A stretch of 64,000 nt of DNA from Actinoplanes aureus. Lineage in GTDB: Bacteria; Actinomycetota; Actinomycetes; Mycobacteriales; Micromonosporaceae. Each line of letters begins with the position of its first letter. Within the stretch, counting starts at the first letter, position 1. The stretch covers positions 508,755-572,754 of the forward strand of contig NZ_JADQTO010000004.1 of the NCBI RefSeq assembly GCF_015704865.1, given 5' to 3'. This document shows positions 18,230 to 25,793 of the stretch, piece by piece. The position numbers were made by a program, and so were the translations under genes. A model generated the notes under the pieces. That model had not been told where the DNA came from. It was given only the letters and a program-made list of their open reading frames with translations, and made no database searches.

Positions 18230-19094
18230 CAAGCGTCGCCGCCCGTCCACCGCGCCCCTCGAGGAGGCGTTCGGTGTGCCGTTCGCGCCGGAGCTGCTGG
18301 AACGGGCACTGACCCACCGGTCGTACGCCTACGAGAACGGCGGCCTGCCCACCAACGAGCGGCTGGAGTTCCTCGGCGACTCGGTGCTCGGCGTGGTGAT
18401 CACCTCGGCGCTCTTCCACAACCACCCGGACCTGCCCGAGGGCCAGCTCGCGAAGCTGCGGGCCAGCGTGGTCAACATGCACGCCCTCGCCGACGTGGCC
18501 CGCGGCCTCGGCCCGGAGGGTCTTGGCCCGCACCTGCTGCTCGGCAAGGGCGAGGAGACCACCGGCGGCCGGGACAAGGCGAGCATCCTCGCCGACACGC
18601 TCGAGGCTCTGCTCGGCGCGATCTACCTGGAGCACGGCCTGGAACTCGCCGGCGAGGTGATCCACCGGCTGTTCGACCCGCTGATGGCCGAGTCGGCCGG
18701 GCGCGGAGCGGCGCTGGACTGGAAGACCAGCCTTCAGGAGCTGACCGCGGCGCTGGGGCTGGGTGTGCCGGACTACGAGATCGAGGACTCCGGCCCGGAC
18801 CACGCGAAGACGTTCACCGCCTGGGTGGTGGTCGCCGGCGAGCGGTACGGCGGGTCCGAGGGCCGCAGCAAGAAGCAGGCCGAGCAGCGGGCCGCCGCGG
18901 CGGCGTGGCGGACACTGACCGAGCGGGCCGAAGCCGAGATCGAGGCCGCGACCGCAGCCGCGGCCGCGGGGGGGGGGGGGGGGCGGCGGGGGGGGGGGGG
19001 CGCCCTTCGGGTGGCCGCGCCCGCCGCGGCGGCCGGGGCCGCCGCGGCGGCCGCGACCGAGGTGGCTGAAAGTCCGGCGCCGGACGTGTCATGA
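18222..19094 (+). CDS. rnc: Ribonuclease III with poly-Gly/Ala tail
   Basis: 290 aa endoribonuclease cutting double-stranded rRNA precursors and mRNAs. The RNase III domain shows [10 protein letters not shown], the signature [15 protein letters not shown] and [23 protein letters not shown] dsRNA-binding domain follows at ~residues 165-235 ([13 protein letters not shown], then [14 protein letters not shown]). A further tail of about 50 residues, Ala/Gly-rich, is encoded by two G homopolymers (16 and 13 bases), which makes the reading frame here unusually slippage-prone. The stop overlaps the next ATG. Confidence 0.92.
   Translation: MIDKRRRPSTAPLEEAFGVPFAPELLERALTHRSYAYENGGLPTNERLEFLGDSVLGVVITSALFHNHPDLPEGQLAKLRASVVNMHALADVARGLGPEGLGPHLLLGKGEETTGGRDKASILADTLEALLGAIYLEHGLELAGEVIHRLFDPLMAESAGRGAALDWKTSLQELTAALGLGVPDYEIEDSGPDHAKTFTAWVVVAGERYGGSEGRSKKQAEQRAAAAAWRTLTERAEAEIEAATAAAAAGGGGGRRGGGGALRVAAPAAAAGAAAAAATEVAESPAPDVS
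18968..19000 (+). repeat. Two long G homopolymers (G16 and G13) in the rnc tail
   Basis: An uninterrupted run of 16 G (18968-18983), then CGGC, then 13 G (18988-19000). They encode Gly5-Arg-Arg-Gly4. A one-base change in either run would replace the last ~40 residues of RNase III and shift the ATGA overlap with the next gene. They may be genuine slippage tracts or the product of poor base calling through G-rich DNA. Confidence 0.8.
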
Positions 19095-20290
19095 TCCCGG
19101 CCGTGGACGGAGTGAAGGTTGTGGATGAGCCCGACGCCGGCGCGGTGGCGGAGAAGCCCCGGCTCTGGGACGCCGCGGGCGGCTGGACCGGAGTGCTCAC
19201 CGCGATCGGCATCCTGGCGCTGACCCGCGCCGGGCAGCTGCTGATGATCTGGTGGCTCGGCGGGGCCACCGCTGAGCCGCGCAGCATCCGCGAACGGCTG
19301 CTCATCTGGGACGGTGGCTGGTTCCTCCGGGTCGCGATGGACGGTTATCCGGAGGGGTACACCTACGACGCGAACGGCACCCTGCAGGGCAATGAGCTGG
19401 CCTTTTTCCCGGTCTACCCGATCCTGATCCGGACCGGGGCGGCGCTCGGGGTGGATCCGGGCACGGCCGCGCTGGCCGTGGCCTGGATCGCCTCGATCGG
19501 CGCCGCGATCGCGCTGCACCTGCTCGGCACCAGCCTGTACGGCAAGAAGGCGGGCTGGGCCCTGGTGGCCATCTGCTGCTCCGCTCCGGCCTCGGTGGTG
19601 CTGTCCATGGCGTACTCGGAAAGCATCTTCCTCGCCCTGGTGGCCGGCATGTTCGCGGCCGCGCACCGCCGGGCCTGGTGGGCGGCCGGCCTGCTCGGCC
19701 TGGCCACCGCGCTGAGCCGCCCGACCGGCGTCGCCGCCGCGCTCGGCCTCACCGTCGCCGCGCTGCTGGCGATCCGCGAACCCGGCGAGAAGAAGCTGCC
19801 GCCGCTCGCCGCCGCTGCGGCCGCCCTCGCCGGGGTGCCGCTCTTCCTGGGCTGGGTGGCCTGGCGGGTGGGCGACCTGACCGCCTGGTTCAAGATTCAG
19901 ACCGCCGGGTGGGGCACCTCCTTCGACTACGGCAGCAGCACGCTGAAGTTCCTCAACACGACGCTGCGCACCGGCGACGGATGGGTTCCGATGAGCGTCG
20001 CCCTGATCCTGCTGGTCGCGCTCGCCGCGGCGGGGGTGGCGCTGGCCCGGAAGACGTGGCTGCCCCTAGCCGTCTACGGTGTCGTGGCGATGGTCCTGGT
20101 GTACGGCCAGGCCGGTTTCTATCACTCCAAGCCCCGGTTGCTGCTGCCCGTACTGTTGACGCTGCTGCCGGCCGTGGTGGCCGCCTCCCGCGCCCGTCCC
20201 CGGGCCGCGATCCTGTCGATCGTGGCGTGGGCGCTGTTCGGCCTCTGGTACGGCGCCTACCTGGTAACCGTCTGGCCCTACACGCTGTAA
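19091..20290 (+). CDS. PIG-V/mannosyltransferase-like multipass membrane protein
   Basis: 399 aa with about 9-10 hydrophobic segments. The first loop carries [16 protein letters not shown], matching the WDG-xWF signature of PIG-V-type GT-C mannosyltransferases, followed by [15 protein letters not shown]. Such proteins transfer mannose from a polyprenyl-phosphate donor on the outer face of the membrane. The acceptor is unknown. It starts inside the rnc stop codon and is followed by fpg. Confidence 0.75.
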   Translation: MIPAVDGVKVVDEPDAGAVAEKPRLWDAAGGWTGVLTAIGILALTRAGQLLMIWWLGGATAEPRSIRERLLIWDGGWFLRVAMDGYPEGYTYDANGTLQGNELAFFPVYPILIRTGAALGVDPGTAALAVAWIASIGAAIALHLLGTSLYGKKAGWALVAICCSAPASVVLSMAYSESIFLALVAGMFAAAHRRAWWAAGLLGLATALSRPTGVAAALGLTVAALLAIREPGEKKLPPLAAAAAALAGVPLFLGWVAWRVGDLTAWFKIQTAGWGTSFDYGSSTLKFLNTTLRTGDGWVPMSVALILLVALAAAGVALARKTWLPLAVYGVVAMVLVYGQAGFYHSKPRLLLPVLLTLLPAVVAASRARPRAAILSIVAWALFGLWYGAYLVTVWPYTL

Positions 20291-20301
20291 AGGACACCGG
20301 A

Positions 20302-21165
20302 GTGCCCGAGCTTCCCGAGGTCGAGACCGTCCGTCAGGGCCTGGCCAAGTGGGTGGCCGGCCGTACCATCACCGCGGTCGAAGTGCACCATCCCCGGGCG
20401 ATCCGCCGGCACTTGCCCGGCGACGCCCACTTTGCCTCGGTGCTGGCCGGCCGGACGATCCTGGACGTCTCCCGCCGCGGCAAATACCTGTGGCTACCGC
20501 TGGACTCCGGCGACGCGATCATCGGCCACCTCGGGATGAGCGGCCAGCTGCTGATGCAGCCCACCGACGCGCCTGACGAGAAGCACCTGCGGATCCGCTT
20601 CTCCTTCACCGACGGCGGTCCGCAGCTGCGCTTCGTCGACCAGCGCACGTTCGGCGGCCTCTCGGTCTCCGAAGGCGGCGCCGAACTCCCCGACGAGATC
20701 TCACACATCGCCCGCGACCCGATGGACCCGCTCTTCGACGACGAGGCCTTCGTGGCCCGGCTGCGCGGCCGGCACACCGAGATCAAGCGAGCCCTCCTGG
20801 ACCAGACGCTGATCTCCGGCGTCGGCAACATCTACGCCGACGAGGCACTGTGGCGCGCCAAACTGCACGGCGCCCGCCCCACCGACCAGCTGACCCGCCC
20901 GGCCGTGAAGCGGCTGCTGGCATACGTCCGCGAGGTGCTAGGCGAGGCGATCGTGGCGGGCGGGACCAGCTTCGACGAGCTCTACGTGGACGTGAACGGC
21001 GACAGCGGCTACTTCGACCGCTCCCTCAACGCCTACGGCCGCGAGGACGAACCCTGCCGCCGCTGCGGCGCACCGATCCGCCGCGAGCACTTCATGAACC
21101 GGTCCTCGTTCAGCTGCCCCCGCTGCCAACCACGCCCAAGATCAAAACCATCCGCGGTACGGTGA
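20302..21165 (+). CDS. fpg: Formamidopyrimidine-DNA glycosylase
   Basis: 287 aa base-excision-repair enzyme removing 8-oxoguanine and ring-opened purines. The GTG start is followed by [13 protein letters not shown], so the mature N-terminal proline is the catalytic nucleophile. Lys near [11 protein letters not shown] and the helix-two-turn-helix [17 protein letters not shown] are present. The C-terminal zinc finger has C-x2-C ... C-x2-C (CRRCGAP, then CPRCQP). Located between rnc and smc as in mycobacteria. Confidence 0.96.
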   Translation: MPELPEVETVRQGLAKWVAGRTITAVEVHHPRAIRRHLPGDAHFASVLAGRTILDVSRRGKYLWLPLDSGDAIIGHLGMSGQLLMQPTDAPDEKHLRIRFSFTDGGPQLRFVDQRTFGGLSVSEGGAELPDEISHIARDPMDPLFDDEAFVARLRGRHTEIKRALLDQTLISGVGNIYADEALWRAKLHGARPTDQLTRPAVKRLLAYVREVLGEAIVAGGTSFDELYVDVNGDSGYFDRSLNAYGREDEPCRRCGAPIRREHFMNRSSFSCPRCQPRPRSKPSAVR

Positions 21166-21203
21166 CCGGCCGTACCGGCCGCGACCACGTGCCCACCCCC
21201 GGC

Positions 21204-21259
21204 TTGGCCCACGCTCAATGCTGTCTCGACGGCCGCCAGACAGCACCCACGTTGGGCCG
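21204..21259. terminator. Convergent-junction hairpin after fpg
   Basis: A perfect stem, TGCTGTCT (21219-21226) with AGACAGCA (21238-21245), is extended outwards by an imperfect pairing of GGCCCACG with CGTTGGGCC. It lies in the 121-bp gap between fpg and the oppositely oriented spherulin-4 gene, so it probably terminates both. Confidence 0.65.
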
Positions 21260-21286
21260 GACAAGACCCTGACCACGAAAAGACGT

Positions 21287-21841
21287 CTAGTCCGCGCGAT
21301 GCGCCCCGGCCGTACTCAGATTCGGGCTGGCATCGGTGGCCAGGCCGAACCCGGCCCCCCGCCGCCCCATCAGCCGCCGGGCGGCGGTGAGCAGCGCGGT
21401 CGGTACGCCATGCACGATATGCCCGTCCCCAGGCCGGCACCCGTCCCCGTCCCAGCTCTGATAAGCCCCCCAAGGTCCCTCGAACGTGCAGATCCGCACT
21501 CCCAGATCCCGGTAGAGCGGATGAGTCGGCACCCCCGGATTGAGCACCACCCGGTGCAGCCCACGCCGCGCCGCGAGCCGCACGGTGAGCGCCACCGGTC
21601 CGACCCCGCCCGACCCGGCCGGCGCCCGGTCCAGAAAAAGCCCTTCCACACCGTCAGCCCGCCACGCGTCCACGTCGGTCAGGACATCGGCGAGCGAGCG
21701 ACTGCCCCAGTCCAGATCGATGCGGCCCAGCGACTGGTGCAGGGTACGGCGGTCACCAGGCTGTTCCCGGATGATCCAGGTCTCGGCGTCGAGTTCCAGC
21801 TCGGGCGACGGGTGGGCGTACGGGGGGAACAGGGTCTTCAC
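21287..21841 (-). CDS. Spherulin-4 / GH135-like protein
   Basis: 184 aa. The segment DVLTDVDAWRADGVEGLFLDRAP, then HRVVLNPGVPTHPLYRDLGVRICTFEG, follows the order of conserved blocks in spherulation-specific family 4 (GH135), whose fungal member Sph3 cuts alpha-1,4-linked galactosaminan. The Asp in GLFLD and Glu in TFEG correspond to likely acidic catalytic positions. It is shorter than usual (~230 aa) at the N-terminus and has no signal peptide. The GTG start overlaps the stop of the upstream membrane-protein gene. Assignment by motif order only. Confidence 0.65.
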   Translation of the reverse strand: MKTLFPPYAHPSPELELDAETWIIREQPGDRRTLHQSLGRIDLDWGSRSLADVLTDVDAWRADGVEGLFLDRAPAGSGGVGPVALTVRLAARRGLHRVVLNPGVPTHPLYRDLGVRICTFEGPWGAYQSWDGDGCRPGDGHIVHGVPTALLTAARRLMGRRGAGFGLATDASPNLSTAGAHRAD

Positions 21842-23337
21842 GGCGTCCTCCGGAGATCGGCAGCGGTCAGGGCGACGATGAGCAGGCCGGCGAGGTGGGT
21901 CGCGGCCAGGACGGCGACGGCCGCGGGCAGCGGGCCGGCCGGTGACGGAAAGAGGGCGAGGACCGCGGCGGCGGACGGCGGTAGTGCCGCGAGTGCCGCG
22001 GCCACGCCGGCCCGGGATCGGGCGGCGAGCAGGAACGTGACGGCGAAGACGCCGCCCAGCAGGGTTCCGGCGGCCAGGGCCAGCACCGCGTTCTGGGCGC
22101 CGGGAACGGTGGCCAGGCCGTACGGCAGCCGGAAGGCGGCCACCGCCAGGCCGGCACCGGCGGCCAGCGGCGGCAGCAGGCCGGCCAGCGTGATCGCGGT
22201 CACGTTGCGGACGTGCCGGTCGAACTCGGCGGCACTCTCCGCCGAGTCGAGCCCCGCGTCCAGCCGGTCGGTGTGCCAGCCGATCAGCGCCTCCAGCAGC
22301 GGGACGGCCAGCAGCAGGGGCAGTGCGGCGGGCAGCGGCATGACGGCCGGGGCGGTGCGCCAGAGCAGCACCACGCAGATCGCCTGGGCGGCGCCGATCA
22401 TCAGGTAAGCGGCGCCCCGGCGGCGTTCGGCGGCGGTGAGCCCGGGTCCGCGGGCGGGCCGGGACGGGATCAGGGCGGGCCGGAACGCGCGTACCGTCAC
22501 CGCCACGATCGCGGCCGGCAGCAGCGTTTCGACCGGCACCGGCAGCACCGGCGGGGCCAGCGTTAGGCCGGCGAGCAGCCAGCAGGGCACGTACCAGGCG
22601 GCGACCGACCGCTCGGAGCGGGTGACCAGCGCGGCGGTCACCGAGCCAAGGGTGAGCAGCCCACCGATCCCGACCGTCGCGGCGAGCGCGCGGTCCGGCC
22701 CCAGCAGGGCGTCCGGCGCGATCCACACCAGCGCGCACCAGAGCCCGGCCATCGCGGCGAATCCCGCGCCCACCAGCCGGGCTGCGGCCGCCGGTCCGCT
22801 CCGGCGGGCCACGTTCACCCCGGCGCCGGTCAGGGCCTGCGCGGCGGTCCAGCCGAGCAGCAGCATGACGGCCGGCACCGGCCAGGCAACCCGGCCCAGC
22901 GTGGCCGCGGCGGCCAGCGCGACGCTGAGCGGTCCGAGATAGAGCAGGCAGCGCACGAAAGCGAGCCCGAGGTAGGCACGCCGGGCAGGCGCGCGCCGGC
23001 TTCCCTTCCTTTTCCGGTACGCGTAACCGGCGCTCTCATCCAGGAAAGAGGCATCCCGCCCCACCGGCTCGACGCAGGCCACCTCGTCCGGTTCGGACGG
23101 CGCGACGGCCCCGGCGGCGAGCACCGGCGACTCCCCGGTCGGAGCCGGGAACGCCACTTCGGACCCGAGCTCCGGCACGAACTCGGCCGAGTGCCGTCCC
23201 ACGCTCCGGGTCCGTCGGCGGGGCGGGGCGAGGTCGTCGCGTACCGGTGCCTGGTTGACCGCGGAGTGCCGGGGCTCGTCCGCCCCGGCGTTGCGGCGCC
23301 GGCTGCGATTGCGCGCCGTACGTGTGGTGGTCGTCAT
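21838..23337 (-). CDS. 12-TM membrane protein in a PelF-like cluster (possible PelG-type exporter)
   Basis: 499 aa. A charged, probably cytoplasmic N-terminal region of ~135 residues (Arg-rich start, acidic middle) is followed by about 12 hydrophobic segments. The PelF-like glycosyltransferase lies immediately upstream, with an ATGA overlap (23334-23337), and the spherulin-4-like gene downstream, also overlapping. Pel systems pair PelF with the 12-TM PelG, so a transport role is inferred from context and topology only; sequence similarity to PelG was not recognised. Confidence 0.6.
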   Translation of the reverse strand: MTTTTRTARNRSRRRNAGADEPRHSAVNQAPVRDDLAPPRRRTRSVGRHSAEFVPELGSEVAFPAPTGESPVLAAGAVAPSEPDEVACVEPVGRDASFLDESAGYAYRKRKGSRRAPARRAYLGLAFVRCLLYLGPLSVALAAAATLGRVAWPVPAVMLLLGWTAAQALTGAGVNVARRSGPAAAARLVGAGFAAMAGLWCALVWIAPDALLGPDRALAATVGIGGLLTLGSVTAALVTRSERSVAAWYVPCWLLAGLTLAPPVLPVPVETLLPAAIVAVTVRAFRPALIPSRPARGPGLTAAERRRGAAYLMIGAAQAICVVLLWRTAPAVMPLPAALPLLLAVPLLEALIGWHTDRLDAGLDSAESAAEFDRHVRNVTAITLAGLLPPLAAGAGLAVAAFRLPYGLATVPGAQNAVLALAAGTLLGGVFAVTFLLAARSRAGVAAALAALPPSAAAVLALFPSPAGPLPAAVAVLAATHLAGLLIVALTAADLRRTP

Positions 23338-24905
23338 GAGTTCTCCCGAGTCAGCCAGCGCACGGTCGCCGGCGTCGTGGCCCGCGGCGCGGGGACGGTG
23401 AGCGCCAGCTCGAAGGCGGGCGCCGGCGGGGGTGCGGCCAGGTCGGTGTAGAGGGCGCCGTACACCCGCACCACCCGGTCGACGGTGAAGTGGTTCAGGG
23501 CCCGCTGCCGCGCGGCGTCGCCGAGCGCCCGGCGCCGGGTCGGGGTGCGGAGCAGGTCGACGATGGCGATGGCCAGCTCGGACGGGTCGTTCGGCGGCAC
23601 CAGCACCCCGGCCTCGCCGAGCGTCTCGCCCGCCGGCCCGACGTCCACGCCGACCACCGCGCGACCCGACATCATGGCTTCCACCAGCCGGTACGGCGGG
23701 TCGGCCGGTCCCGGCACGTGCGCCACGACCTGGCCGACCGTGTACCGGTCCCGCGGGTCGGCTGGCAGCGGGTGCAGGCGTACCGTCCGGCCCAGTCCGG
23801 TCCGCTCGATCTGCTCGGCGCAGTGGTCCTCGTGTGCCGCGGTGACACCGACCAGGTGCAGCACGGTCCCCGGCACGGCCGCCGCCACCTCGGTGAACGC
23901 CTCCAGCACGAGAGCCAGCCCGCTGTCCGGCCCGCCGCTGCCGGCCCAGACCACGGCCGGAGCCGGGCTCAGCTCCACCGCTCCCGGATACTCCCGCGGG
24001 TCCACCCCGGCCGGCACCTGCACCAGCCGGGACGGCATCGCCCCGTGCTCCAGCGCCCACCCGTGGTGATAGGTGCTCAGCGGTGCGATCAGTTCCGCCT
24101 CGGCGTACCCGGTACGGGCCACCGAGGTCCGGAACCGCCGCAGCACCGTGCGTACCCCCACCGACAGCCGGTCCTCGGCCGGTCGCTGTCGCGGCACCGC
24201 CGCCCGCGCCTCGGTGAGCAGCAGCGGCGTGCCGCTACGCCAGCGCCCGGACAGGGCGGCCAGCAGCGGCGTGGTCCCGCCCACGCAGTGCACCAGTTCC
24301 ACCTCCGGCAGCGGAACGGCCAGCGCCCGCATCGCATGCCGCAGCAGCGTCGCCGCGGTACGCGCGTCCCGCACGCTGAGCCGGGGCAAGGGCTGGTCCG
24401 GACCGAGCTCAGCCTGCCGGGTCCGCCACGCCTCCAGCAGCGCGTCCGCGAGCGGCACGCCGGCCAGCGGGTCCGGTGCGCCGGCCAGCTCGGCGATCCG
24501 GCGCAGCCCGGTGGCGAACTGGCCGGTGATCGGGAGGTCGTCGCCGAGCAGTCCCCGGCAGAGCATGCTGGCGGCCTCGACGGCGCCGTCCGGGGTGGCG
24601 GCCCGCCGTCGTTCGGCACGGCCCGGGTCGCGGCCGAGCGCGACGGCACGCGCGGAGCCGACATGGAACGGAAGCGGGTACGCCGGCGCGGACGGCAATT
24701 CACGGTCCGTGACGGTCAGCAACTCGAAGCGGAATCGGCGCAGGCCCTCGACGAGGGTCCGGCACCAACCACCGAGCGCGTCCCGCCGGTACGGGTACCC
24801 GCCGCCGGTCAGCAGGCAGATGCGCTCACGCGACGGGGTCGGATTCACGCAGGAGGCAACGACACAACCCGCCGAAGTCAACGGAGCATGTCGGTTAGGC
24901 GACAC
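23334..24905 (-). CDS. PelF-like GT4 family glycosyltransferase (DUF3492 N-terminus)
   Basis: 523 aa. The N-terminus RICLLTGGGYPYRRDALGGWCRTLVEGL matches the start of PelF (LLxGxYPYxxGGVSSW type), the DUF3492 domain. The C-terminal GT-B half contains QVPAGVDPREY, VVWAGSGGPDSG, and PYRLVEAMMSGRAVVGVDVGPAGETLGEAGVLVPPNDP, the nucleotide-sugar site of GT4 enzymes. PelF polymerises UDP-GalNAc in pseudomonads; the donor here is unproven. First gene of a three-gene overlapping minus-strand unit. Confidence 0.78.
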   Translation of the reverse strand: MSPNRHAPLTSAGCVVASCVNPTPSRERICLLTGGGYPYRRDALGGWCRTLVEGLRRFRFELLTVTDRELPSAPAYPLPFHVGSARAVALGRDPGRAERRRAATPDGAVEAASMLCRGLLGDDLPITGQFATGLRRIAELAGAPDPLAGVPLADALLEAWRTRQAELGPDQPLPRLSVRDARTAATLLRHAMRALAVPLPEVELVHCVGGTTPLLAALSGRWRSGTPLLLTEARAAVPRQRPAEDRLSVGVRTVLRRFRTSVARTGYAEAELIAPLSTYHHGWALEHGAMPSRLVQVPAGVDPREYPGAVELSPAPAVVWAGSGGPDSGLALVLEAFTEVAAAVPGTVLHLVGVTAAHEDHCAEQIERTGLGRTVRLHPLPADPRDRYTVGQVVAHVPGPADPPYRLVEAMMSGRAVVGVDVGPAGETLGEAGVLVPPNDPSELAIAIVDLLRTPTRRRALGDAARQRALNHFTVDRVVRVYGALYTDLAAPPPAPAFELALTVPAPRATTPATVRWLTRENS

Positions 24906-25372
24906 AATTACGTACCTTATGACCGCATTTGTCGTCCTGGTTTGCCCGTTTTTGCCCGAAAGGGGTCTAGCTGCGGGGCGGTTTTGTGCCGATCGTGATC
25001 GACGCCGGTCACCGCAAACGGCCGCCGATCACGCCGGAAGATCGGCAGTCCGGGTGAACCCTGGTAAGAGCGGTGGGACCCCACTCGTGGCGTGATTCAC
25101 TGGAATCGAGCGCGCAACCGGTGAAGCCCCGGCTTGACGGAGCGTGGGGATCGGCGGACTATGGAGATGTCGCCAGTCGCGCCCACTCATGCCCCGGTTC
25201 CATTCAGGGCTTGAGCATCTGCACCTGAAGAACCTCGCTCGATTTCTCAGGCGGGATTCTGTGCTCACGCGTGCCCGTGAGTGCTGGTGCATCACACGCA
25301 CTGGGCGCCACGTTGGCCGGCTCTTCCGGCAACGCAAAACAAACGAGACGCAGCGCGTCACAAGGAGTCACG
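24906..25372. other. Intergenic divergent promoter region upstream of the 64-aa gene
   Basis: 467 bp without a credible gene, between the PelF-like gene (minus) and a small coiled-coil gene (plus). The part next to the glycosyltransferase is A+T-richer. A TTGACG hexamer at 25134-25139, followed about 18 bp later by ACTATGG, could be a sigma-70-type promoter for the small gene, but the -10 match is poor. The 5' leader of the small gene would then be about 200 nt. Confidence 0.35.
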
Positions 25373-25567
25373 ATGGCGAAGGCCCTCTACGGCCACGTAG
25401 GTGCGGCGCCCGACCGGCGCCTCCTCGACGAGGTCACCCGACTGCGTTCCAGGGTGCAGGCCCTGGAGTTCGAGGTCACCCGCCTCCGGGCGGAAAATGA
25501 TCGTCTCGCGGCGGCGGCCGCGGAGGCAGACGATTTCGCGCGGCTCACCGAGCCCGCACTGACCTGA
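25373..25567 (+). CDS. Small coiled-coil protein, 64 aa
   Basis: Starts at ATG 25373, preceded by AAGGAG at 25362-25367. Sequence MAKALYGHVGAAPDRRLLDE is followed by a leucine-heptad coiled coil (VTRLRSRVQALEFEVTRLRAENDRL) and an acidic end. The coil pattern and strong ribosome-binding site support a real gene; I recall no characterised homologue. It is a single-gene unit bounded by a strong terminator downstream. Confidence 0.75.
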   Translation: MAKALYGHVGAAPDRRLLDEVTRLRSRVQALEFEVTRLRAENDRLAAAAAEADDFARLTEPALT

Positions 25568-25650
25568 GCTCCGACCGAGCGCCGGTGGATACCGCGGGGT
25601 GATCACCCGGCGTTCACATCCCCTCGCACGCCAGACGCACCGAAGAAAGA

Positions 25651-25686
25651 GCGCGCCTCCACGTCTGTGGCGGCGCGCAGTTTTTT
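25651..25686 (+). terminator. Strong rho-independent terminator before smc
   Basis: A 12-bp stem with one mismatch: GCGCGCCTCCAC (25651-25662) pairs with GTGGCGGCGCGC (25667-25678), with a 4-base loop, followed two bases later by six T (25681-25686). One of the few classical intrinsic terminators in this window. It ends the small coiled-coil gene and insulates smc. Confidence 0.9.
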
Positions 25687-25793
25687 GCCCGTTTCCCGGC
25701 GCGGGCGCCCCGCCGGGCCCGGCGTGTCCCTGCCCTGCCGATCCCCTGCGGGTAGCCTGCCACCAGCAGACCACCGCCGACCCCCGGAGATCC

